A DNA stretch of 64,000 nt, from NCBI GenBank assembly GCA_022414725.1, contig CM039462.1, positions 56,497,823 through 56,561,822 on the forward strand, given 5' to 3'. Position 1 is the first letter of the stretch, and each line of letters starts with the position of its first letter. Both the position numbers and the translations under genes were made by a program. Of this stretch, positions 52,901 to 64,000 are shown one piece after another. A model generated the notes under the pieces. It was not told the DNA's origin, did no database searches, and was given only the letters and a program-made list of their open reading frames with translations. Origin of the DNA: Microglena sp. YARC (Eukaryota; Chlorophyta; Chlorophyceae; Chlamydomonadales; Chlamydomonadaceae).

Positions 52901-55900
52901 CACTCACAATTACACCCTTGGGCATGCACCCTGATGGACCGTATATACACTCACCAATACCACCCATCCACCCTGATTGCACCTGTATACACTCACAATT
53001 CACACACCTTGCATTGCACCCCTATGGTACAGCGTACACTCACTACCCCTTGCACCACCTGTATGTAATACGCACAATACACCTGCCCTTGGCATGCACC
53101 CTGATGCACCTGTATACACTCACAATACACCCTTGCATGCACCCTGTAGGCCACCTGTATAAACACTCACATACACCCTTGCATGCCACCCTTATGGCAC
53201 CTGTATACACTCCACAATACACCCTTGCATGCACCCTGATGGCACTGGCACCCTTATGGCACTGTATACACTCACAATACACCCTTGCATGCCGCCACCC
53301 TGATGAGCACCTGTATATTTACACTCACAAATTTACAACCCTTTGCCACTGCACCTAATGGCAACCTGTTTATACACGTCACAATCACACCTTGCATGCA
53401 ACCTCGAATGGGCACCTGTATACAACTTCACCAATACAACCCCTTGCATGCCAACCCTGGGATGGGCGCAACCTGTATACACTCCCACCCCAATTTACCA
53501 AAACCCTTTTGGCCCCCACCTAGGGCACCTTATACACCCTCCCCCATTTTTAAATTTGGCCCACACAAAAACCCTTGCATGCCAACCTGATGGCACTGTG
53601 TCATACACTCTGATGTGCATGTACCTTATGTGCTTGGTAATACCCCGACCTGTTACCCTTGCAATGCACTCTGATGGCAACACACTCACAATAATACTTG
53701 CATATGCACCCTGATTCGGCCATGTATCACACCCAAATTCATCCTTGCACACTCGCACCGTGTACACTCACAATAACACCCTTTGCAAGCACCTGCACTA
53801 GCACAATGGATGATGGCACCTAGACACTCACAAACAGCCTGCATGCCCTGACGGCACCCGATGCACCTATACACGTCACAATACACCTCTTAGCATGCAC
53901 CGCGTAAGGCACCTGTAACACTACACCCTTGCATGCAACCCTGATGCACCGACAATAACCCTGCAGTGCACCCCTATCGCACCTGATACACCTCGACAAT
54001 ACACCCTTGCATGCACCCTTGGCATGCACCCTGATGGCACTTATAACACCACATACACCTGCATGCACCTGATGGCACTTGTACTACACTCACAATCCAC
54101 CTGTGCAGCCCTTCTGGCACCTGTATACACTCACAATACACCCTGATCACCCGATGGCACCTGTATACAACACAAACAATCCCTTGCATGCAACCCTATG
54201 GCACCTTATACCCTCACAATACACCTTGCTCATGCACCCTGGAGGATGGCACAGTGTATACTCACAACACCGCTTGCAAGCACCCTATGGCACCTGTATA
54301 CACTCACATAACCCTTAGCATGCACCTGATGCACCTTAACCTCACAATCACCCTTGCATGCACCCTTATGGCACCTGTATACACCACAATACACCCTTGG
54401 CATGCACCTGAATGGCACCTTGAACACTCACAATACACCCGTAGCATGCACCCTGATGCACCTTTAACCCACAATACACCCGTGGCATGCACCCGAGCAC
54501 GCTGAATCCACTCACAAATACACCTTGCATGCACCCCTGACTCACCTTATGACACCACAATACACCTTCATGCCCGCGATGGCCACCTTAACACCACAAT
54601 ACAACCCTTGCAGCACCCTGGAGCACCATTATACACTCCACAATACACTCCTGGCAAGCACCCTCGGACCTTGTATACACCACAATAACACCCTTGCAGC
54701 ACCTCTCGGCACTGTAACACCACAAACACCCTGCATGCACCCGATGCACCTGTAACACTCACAATACAACCCTCATGCACGCGATGCACCGGTGTAACAC
54801 CCACATACACCTGCATGCACCCTAGCACCTGACACACTCACATACACAGCCCTTGCATGCACCTGATGGCAGCCTAGATACACTCACAAACACCCTGCAT
54901 CACCCTTTATGGCACCTGTATACACTCACAAATACACCCTTGCATGCACCCTATGGGAACTGTAAACACTCACAAACACCCTTGCATCACCGAGGCACCT
55001 GTCAACACTCACAATAGCACCCTTTAGCTGCATGCACCCGAGGCACCTGTATAACCACAATACACCCTGCAGCACCCTGATGGCACCTGTATACACCACA
55101 ATACACCCTTGCAAACACCTTACGCACGCTGTATACCTCACAATACACCTCTTAGCATGCACCTGAGGCACCTGTATACACTCACAATACAGGCCTGCAT
55201 GCACCCTTATGCACCGATACACCACAATACACCTGGCACCCTGAGGCAACCTATAAACTCACAATACACCTTGCATGCCCCCTGATGGCACCCTGTATAC
55301 ATCACACTACACCTTGCAGCACCCTGAGGCACCCTGAACAACTCAAATACAACCCTCAGCACCCGAATGGCACCTAACCACATCACAGACACCGCATCAC
55401 CTTTGGCACCTGTATGACACCACAATCACCTTGCATTCACCCATGGCACTGTGACACTCACAATAACCCTTGGCAAGCACCTATCTCACCTGTATAACTC
55501 ACACAATACCCCTTGCATGCACCCGAGGCACCTTACACCTCACATACCCCTGCATGCACCCGATGGCACTGTATACCTCACAATACCCTGCCATGCCAAA
55601 CTAGGCACCTGAACACCACAATACACCCTGCATGCACCCAGCACCTTAAATACACCACATACACCCTGGCATCACGCTGAGGCACTGTATACACCACAAA
55701 CACCCTCGCATGCACCCTTAGCAACCGTCAACACTCCACATACTCCCTGCAAGCACCATAATCACTGATCACATGTAACACTCACAACACACCCTTGCAA
55801 TGCACCCTTATGGGCAACTGTATACACTCACAATACACCCTGGCTCAACCCTATGACCTGTAATACACCAACAAACAACCTTGCATGCACCGTAGCACCT

Positions 55901-58900
55901 GAACACTCACAATACAACCTTGGCATCACCTGATGGCACCTTAGACCTCACAACACACCTGGCAGCCACCCTGAAGGCACCGGTAACATCACAATACAAC
56001 CCTTGCATGCACCCTGATGGCACCTGTATACACCACAAACCACCTTGCAGCACCCTATGCACCGATATACACGCACAATAAACACCCTGCAATCACCCTG
56101 AAGCAACGTGTATACACCAAAACACCCTGCATGCACCCGTGCACCCTGTATACACTCACAATACACCTTGCAGCCCCCTTATGGCACTGAACACACACAA
56201 TACACCTCATCCACCCATGCACCTGTAACACTCACAATACACACTTGCCAGCACAACTGAATGGCACCCGATACACCACAAACACCTGCATGCACCCTGA
56301 GGCACCTGTAACATCACAATACACCCTGCATGCACCCTTATGGCACTGTATACCACAATACCCCGCATGCACCCTGATGGACCTGATACACGCACACACC
56401 CGCATTCACCATGGCACCTGACCCACTAATACACATACCTTGGCTCAACTGATGGCACCTTGATACCTCACAAACACCTTTGCTCACCTGATGCACCTGT
56501 AACACTCACATACCCCTCACACCCTATGCACCTGTAACACCACAATACACCTATCCCGAAGCACCTTAATCACTCAACAATACACCCTGCATCACCTTAT
56601 GTACCTATACACACACAATAGCACCTTGCATCACCTCTGATGGCACTGTAATAACACTCACATACACCTGCATCACCCTGAGCCCTGATACACCACAAAT
56701 ACAACCCTTGCATGCCACCCTCGATGGCACCTGAACCTCACATACACCCTTGCATGCGACCCTGCACTTACACCCAAACACCTTGTACACCCTGAGCACG
56801 TAACACACAATAACACCCTCGCATGCACCTGATGGCACCTTAACACTCACAAACACCAGCATCCCTAGGCACGATATCACCACAAGTACACCCTTGCACA
56901 CCGGCACCTGTATACAACTCACAATACACCCTGGCATGCACCTGATCACCGTAACACCACAATCACCCTGCATCAACCGTGCTGCACCTTAACACCACTA
57001 ATACACCCTTGCATGCCCAGCACGTAACACTCACAATACCCCTGCATGACCCAGGACCGAACACCACACATAACCCTTGCTGCCCTGATGCACAGTATAA
57101 CTCACTCACAAACACCCTTGCACACCTATGGCACCCTTAACACCACCAAGACACACTTGCATGCACCCCTAATGCACCGTACACTCACAATACAAACCCT
57201 TAGCATGCACACCTATGGGCACCTGATACCACAATCCCCTGCATGCACCCTGAGGCACGTACACACCACAAATACACCCGCATCACCCTGATGGCACTGT
57301 ATACACCACAAACACACTGCAGCACCCAGGACTGTAACACCACAATACACCCTTGCATGCACCATGCACCTGGATACACCACAACCACCCTTGGGCATCA
57401 CCCACCCGTAACACTCACCAATACAACCGCACACCAAGCCCTATGCACCTGTAACACCACAACACCTTCAGCCCTAGCACCTGTACACACCACATACCCC
57501 TCGTGCACACCCTTAGCACCTGTTCACCACAAAACACCTCCGCATCACCCTGAGCACCTATACACTCACAATATCACCTTGCATGCACCACTATGCACTT
57601 AAACACCACTAAACACCTTGCACACCCTGAGGCACCTGTAAACTCACAAACACCCGCATCACCCTTATGGTACTGAACACGCACAATACAACCCTGGAGC
57701 ACCCAGGCACTGAACACCCAAACACCCGCACACCCTAGCACCTTAACTACTCACAATACACCTGGGCAGCACCCGATCACCTAATCACTCACAATAACCC
57801 TTGGCAGCACCTAGCACCTTAACACCACATACACCCTGCATAAAGATCCATCTATGGCACTGTCTACCACAATACAACACCTGCATCCACCCTGAGCACC
57901 TCATACACCACAATACAACCGGTGCACACCCATGCACCGTATACCTCACAAAGCACCTGCATGCACCCTGAGCACCTTAACTCACATACACCTGATTGCA
58001 CCCTGAAGCACTGTATACACCACAATACACCTTGCATCACCCTTGCACCTGAACACTCACAAACACCCTTGCACACCCTGACGCACCTGAATACACTCAA
58101 AACACCTTGCAGCACCTATGCACTGAACACTCAACATGATACACCCTTGACCCTGAATGCACATGTAACCACTCACACATACACCTTGCATGCCACCTAG
58201 GCACCTGATACACTCACAAACAACCCCACACCCGAGGACCTGATACATCACAATACACCCTTGCATCCCTATGCACCTTTTAACACCACAACACCTGCAC
58301 GCCCGAGCACGAACACCACAATACACTGCATCACCAAGCCTGTGCACCTGTAACACCACAATACAAACCCGCCATGCACCCTATGCACCTGTAATACACT
58401 CACAATCAACCCTGCGCACCCGGATGCAACTTAACACCCACAACACCCTTGCATGCACCCATGCAACCAACGAATACTACACTCACAATACACCCTCTGC
58501 ATCACCCCATGCACCTGTAACACCCACAATACACCTAAACCTTGCATGCACCAGGCCCGAACCCACAAACACCCATCACACCCTAGCACCGGTATACGCA
58601 CACAATCACCTTGCATGCACCCGATGCAACTGATACACCACAATACACCCTTGCAGCCCCGAGGCACGTAACACTCACAATACACCCTCACACCTAATGG
58701 ATGAACCTCAAATACACCGCATCACCCTGAGGCACCTTAACACCACAAACACCCTTGCATGCACCCTATGGACCTGAACACCAAAAACACTTGCATCACC
58801 CGCAGGACCATTATACACTACAAATACACCTCCATCCCCGTTTATGGCACGTATACACACAAACACCCTTGCATCACCTATGCACTGTATACCTCACAAA

Positions 58901-61603
58901 CACCTGCATCACCCTTAAGCAACCTTATACACCACCATACACCCTGCAGCCCCTTAGCACCTGAACACCACAATAAACCCTGGCATGCCCTGATGGCACC
59001 TAACACTCACAATCACACCTTGCAATGCACCTTAGCCTTAACACCCACAATACAACCCTTGAGAGGCACCCTATGCACTATACCTCACGAAACAACCTTG
59101 AATCACCTGCACATATACACCACAATACCCTTGCAGCACCCTGAGCACCTAACACCACAATACACCCTTGACACCCTGATGGCACCTGTATACACCACAA
59201 ACCCTGCATCACCCTGACGCAACCTTACTACCACCACATACACCTCAGCACCCGAAGGCACCTGTATACACCACCATACAACCATTGCATCACCCTGATG
59301 GCACCTGTACACCACATACACCCCTTGCATCACCTTAGGCACCGTTATACACTCACAATACCCCCTGCAGCACCGAGCACATGTAACACTCAATAGACAC
59401 CCGCACACGCTTAGCGACCTGTACGCTACAAACACCCTGCATCACCCTGATGGCACCTGTATACACCACAATACACCCTTGCATGCACCCTGAGGACCTG
59501 ATACACTCACAATACACCCTTGCATCACCCTATGCACCCGTAAACACTCACAATACCCTTGCATCACCATGCACCATGATACCTCACAAACACCTGCACA
59601 CCCTTATGGCACGGTAACACCACAAATACACCATTGTCACACCCTATGCACCTGAACACCACAAACACCCGCAAGCCCACCCTGAGCACTGTATCACCAC
59701 ACACCTTGCATGCACCCTAATGCAACTAACACTCACCACACCCTCATGCACCCATGCACCGTAACACTCACAATACACCTGCATGCACCCCTAGGCACTA
59801 ACACCAAATACAACCCTGCAGCACCCTGATGCCCTTAACACCACAAACACCCTTGGCATGGCACCCGAGGACCTGTATACACTCACAATACAACCTGATG
59901 CACCTGAGCACTGTATACACTCACAATACACCCTGCATGCACTTATGCACCTTATACACCACAATACACCCTGCTCACCCGATGGCACGAAAACCACAAA
60001 ACCTGCCAATCACACCGGAGCACTTAACACCACAATACCCTCGCAGCACACCCGAGCACTGAACACCCAAACACCCTGCAGCACCCGAGGCACCAACACT
60101 CCACAACACCTTGCATCACCCTGATGGCACCTATACACAGCACAATACACCCTTTGCATGCACCCTTCGCCCTGTATACACCACAATACTACCCTGCAGC
60201 ACCTGAGTGGCAACCTGTAATACACCACAAACACCCTTCATCCCTATGCACTGAACACTCACAATACACCCTGCAGCAACCGAGGCCAGTATAGACTCAA
60301 CAAAAACACTTGGCAGCACCTTAGGCAACATAACGCACGAACCCTGCAGCCCCTGAGCAACTGTAATACTCACAACACCCTGCATGCACCCTTATGGCAC
60401 CTGTATACGACTCACTAATACACCCTCATGCACCTGAAGGCACCTAACCCACAATACACCCTTGCATGCACCCGATGGCACCTATAACACCACAACACCC
60501 TTCATACCCTTATGCACTGTAGACAACCACAATACACCCGATCACCCTTATGGCACTAACATCAAATACACCCTTGCATCACACCTGAGCAACCGAACAC
60601 ACCACAATACACCTGCATGCACCCTAGCACCTGTAACACCACAATAACCCTGCATGCACCCTGCACCTGATACATCACAATCCCTTGCATGCACCCTGAG
60701 CACCTGAAACACTCACAATACACCTGATGCACCCGATGGCACCCGATACACACAACACCCGGCATGCACCATGACCGATACCCACAATACCCTGCATGCA
60801 CCCTTAGGCACCTGTAACCACCACAAACACCCTTAGCATCACCCGATCACCCTGAACACCGAACATACACCGTGCAGCACCCTTATGCACCTGATCCACC
60901 ACAATCACCCTTCATCACCCTAGGGCACTTAACACTCACAAACACCTAGCATGCAACCTTTGCACCTTAAACCACAATACACCTGCACACCTTATGGCAC
61001 TGTAACACACACAATACAAACCCTGCAGCACCTAGGCACTGTAAACCACAACACCTTGCAGCCCCTGATGGCACCTGTATACACTCACAATAACACCTTG
61101 CAGCAACCGATGCACCTGTACACTCACAATACACCCTGGCATCCCCTTAATGCACTGTATACACTCACATACCTTGCATGACCCGGATGCACCATACACC
61201 ACAAACACCCGCATGCACCCTTATCACCATGTAACACACAAACGCCTGCTAAGCACTCCTTATGGCACCTGTCGTCACCTCACAAACCCCTTGCATCACC
61301 TGCGGCAACCTTATAACTCACAATAAACCTGCAGCACCCGAGCACCGTATAAACTCACAATACACCTTGCATGCACCTAGCACTGTAAATACACCACATA
61401 CACCTTGCTGCACCCTTTGCACCTATACACCACAAACACCTGAGCACCGATGGCACCGAAAGCACACAATACACCTGCATGCCCCTGAGGCACTCATACA
61501 CTCACAAACACCCCTTCAATCACCCTTATGCACATTTATACACCACAATACACCCCTTGCATGCCGGCACCTTTGAAAACACCACATACACCTTGCAGCA
61601 CCC
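49995..61603. repeat. 44-bp satellite, ~11.6 kb, degrading toward the gap
   Basis: Unit CAATACACCCTTGCATGCAC + CCTGATGGCACCTGTATACA + CTCA, roughly 260 copies. Units at 50.0-50.5 kb are almost identical. From about 50.6 kb single-base insertions appear. After ~53 kb deletions dominate and units shrink to 35-40 bp. The error type (indels, few substitutions) points to uncorrected long-read sequence rather than biology. All frames here are artefacts. Confidence 0.95.
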
Positions 61604-62603
61604 NNNNNNNNNNNNNNNNNNNNNNNNNNNNNNNNNNNNNNNNNNNNNNNNNNNNNNNNNNNNNNNNNNNNNNNNNNNNNNNNNNNNNNNNNNNNNNNNN
61701 NNNNNNNNNNNNNNNNNNNNNNNNNNNNNNNNNNNNNNNNNNNNNNNNNNNNNNNNNNNNNNNNNNNNNNNNNNNNNNNNNNNNNNNNNNNNNNNNNNNN
61801 NNNNNNNNNNNNNNNNNNNNNNNNNNNNNNNNNNNNNNNNNNNNNNNNNNNNNNNNNNNNNNNNNNNNNNNNNNNNNNNNNNNNNNNNNNNNNNNNNNNN
61901 NNNNNNNNNNNNNNNNNNNNNNNNNNNNNNNNNNNNNNNNNNNNNNNNNNNNNNNNNNNNNNNNNNNNNNNNNNNNNNNNNNNNNNNNNNNNNNNNNNNN
62001 NNNNNNNNNNNNNNNNNNNNNNNNNNNNNNNNNNNNNNNNNNNNNNNNNNNNNNNNNNNNNNNNNNNNNNNNNNNNNNNNNNNNNNNNNNNNNNNNNNNN
62101 NNNNNNNNNNNNNNNNNNNNNNNNNNNNNNNNNNNNNNNNNNNNNNNNNNNNNNNNNNNNNNNNNNNNNNNNNNNNNNNNNNNNNNNNNNNNNNNNNNNN
62201 NNNNNNNNNNNNNNNNNNNNNNNNNNNNNNNNNNNNNNNNNNNNNNNNNNNNNNNNNNNNNNNNNNNNNNNNNNNNNNNNNNNNNNNNNNNNNNNNNNNN
62301 NNNNNNNNNNNNNNNNNNNNNNNNNNNNNNNNNNNNNNNNNNNNNNNNNNNNNNNNNNNNNNNNNNNNNNNNNNNNNNNNNNNNNNNNNNNNNNNNNNNN
62401 NNNNNNNNNNNNNNNNNNNNNNNNNNNNNNNNNNNNNNNNNNNNNNNNNNNNNNNNNNNNNNNNNNNNNNNNNNNNNNNNNNNNNNNNNNNNNNNNNNNN
62501 NNNNNNNNNNNNNNNNNNNNNNNNNNNNNNNNNNNNNNNNNNNNNNNNNNNNNNNNNNNNNNNNNNNNNNNNNNNNNNNNNNNNNNNNNNNNNNNNNNNN
62601 NNN
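61604..62603. other. Assembly gap (1000 N)
   Basis: Exactly 1000 N, a conventional fixed-size scaffold gap, so the true distance is unknown. Frames spanning it are meaningless. Confidence 0.99.
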
Positions 62604-63690
62604 TGCGAAGTCCATCAGGCGAGTAAGGTGGAAGAAAATAGTCGGCTTCGAGCCGCAAGGGGTGGGGTAGGAGGGTAGGCCTAATAAACTACCGGTAGGG
62701 GTTTCCCTTGTATGCAACTAATTCGGCCGAACTTCCCGCGGATACTTCAAGTTTAATCGGACGAACTTCAATGCAAACTCATATCAACAGCTTCCTGTCG
62801 CGTAACCCGGGTGTACAACTTCGTGTTTTCCGGATTGTCCCTGGAAATCGGGTTTATGGGGAAATCGTGGTTATGTGATCCAGTTGTTAAATAAATCAGT
62901 TGTTCGAGCCGCGCGTGGAAGGCGTATTGAAAATATTTATCGAGCAGAATGTCCCAGAAGCTTTCTTCATCCCGAATATAGAAGAGACGCCATGATGTGA
63001 GGCTGGATAATGTAGATGAGATCGTACCAGTTGCGTTGGCTCGTTGGGGAGGGTGGCTCGTTTGATGCCCCCAGCTGCCTCTGCTTTGAAAAACAACTTG
63101 ACCTGACGAACTCCATGGCGGGAGGCGTCAGAGATTCCCTGAGAATTGAAGGGATCGCGCATGACTGCGATCTTACAAGATTGCAGCGCTTCGCGCTCAT
63201 CTCTACATTATGGCCGCAAGTGACCGCTGCAGCCATAACATGCTTATGGTGGCTTCCACAACATGCTTATGGTGGCTTCCTGATTACCTACGCGCATTAA
63301 GCCTGTTTTTGATAAGTTTGCCATCGAAATTCGCGAGATTCGCTCACGCATTGGGATTTTCAGCAGTGCTTATTTCCCTGATGATGAATTTATTAAGTCA
63401 GAAGTTCCCAGTTTCCGTGCTGCCCTCTTGCAATTAAACCCTGTGTTCTTTTGTTCCCTGCGTAGCCCTCGAATGGAAGTTGCTATAGCCGACACTACCT
63501 CGCTCTGTGTTCATAGTTTACCCACACGCTAGCCAAGGTCGATAGAGTACGGACTGCAATGAGAGAGCGCTACAACGTGCGTACTGCTTTACTAATCTTA
63601 ATTTACCGGTCATATATGGAGTACCCTATGCTCTAAATCGTCATAAATCGCCACGGGTCTGGAGTCTTATCTCCCCCCAACTTAACTACA
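62604..63690. other. Unassigned sequence after the gap
   Basis: Non-repetitive. At 62960-63240 both strands are open (minus: SCAIPSILRESLTPPAMEFV then RSSCFSKQRQLGASNEPPSP; plus: LTNSMAGGVRDSLRIEGIAH). ACATGCTTATGGTGGCTTCC is repeated near 63240. No family recognised; the gap prevents linking it to the left side. Confidence 0.4.

Positions 63691-63740
<50 letters not shown>
63691..63740. repeat. Poly-G run (50 bp)
   Basis: Uninterrupted G50, the longest homopolymer in the window. The rest of 63741-64000 shows no recognised feature. Confidence 0.97.
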
Positions 63741-63743
<3 letters not shown>

Positions 63744-64000
63744 GGTTCAAGGTAACACCGATTCCGCCCGGGCACGTCATCTAAATTTTGCCGGGAAACT
63801 GGAGTACAAGTCGGTCGAGCGAAGTACAGGTTTAAGGGTGTTTCCGATTGTAATCGGGGATATCCCCGCATAACCCGGCCTAACCCTCAATTGGAAACAG
63901 GCTGTAAGGGGGCGACCAATAAGGCTGAAACAGGCAAAGTTAGCCTAAGAGGAGGGAGAAGGTTTGGGCTAAATCTGGTTATTCTTCTTTTAAAACATAT

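Noticed and set aside
50000..61600. Many 60-185 codon frames in the 44-bp satellite
   Set aside because: All are the translated satellite, and the indels reflect sequencing error.
61479..62717. Four frames of 380-399 codons
   Set aside because: They span the 1000-N gap.

Overview
The window looks like nuclear DNA of a photosynthetic eukaryote, most likely a green alga with a repeat-swollen genome. The evidence is spliceosomal introns, a U2 snRNP A' gene, an aldo/keto reductase exon behind a bipartite plastid-type leader with a twin-arginine motif, a class III nucleotide cyclase of a style I know from chlorophytes, tRNA-derived SINEs and TTTAGGG-like motifs. Nothing in it is bacterial. No lineage can be proved from this sequence alone; a large-genome prasinophyte such as Cymbomonas is a guess.

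Three gene models can be reconstructed exon by exon. (1) An aldo/keto reductase-like gene starts at 1612 on the minus strand and runs off the left edge. (2) The U2A' (LRR) gene is complete on the plus strand at 1985-7396: five exons, four GT-AG introns, 281 residues. It is divergent from the reductase across about 370 bp. (3) A class III adenylyl/guanylyl cyclase lies on the minus strand from 49308 down to 32030. Seven exons cover the end of the first catalytic half (C1) and most of the second (C2); its 5' and 3' ends were not found. One C1 exon carries an apparent frameshift and is followed by a GC-AG intron.

Layout: 0-1.7 kb reductase; 2-7.4 kb U2A'; 7.4-20 kb mostly mobile-element debris (hAT-like MITEs, SINEs, a LINE C-terminal fragment, a MITE pair with nested insertion); 20-24.6 kb successive minisatellite blocks; 24.6-31 kb dispersed repeats, a fold-back element and a zinc-finger/transposon-like pseudogene; 31-49.3 kb the cyclase exons separated by microsatellite-rich introns; 50-61.6 kb one 44-bp satellite that degrades by indels toward a 1000-N gap (61604-62603); 62.6-64 kb unassigned sequence with a G50 run.

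The most unusual observation is that nearly every cyclase exon, and others in the window, is flanked by tandem arrays made of its own edge. These are partial exon copies that carry the splice site plus the adjoining 15-130 coding bases. Examples are about 24 copies of the exon D acceptor edge, six of the exon C start, four of the exon C end, four of the exon B end, five of the exon G end, an exact second copy of exon F, and about eleven copies of the acceptor edge of a separate minus-strand exon at 20386-20515. The introns thus seem to grow by amplification of exon/intron junctions, leaving many decoy splice sites. Most long open frames in the window are artefacts of short tandem repeats.
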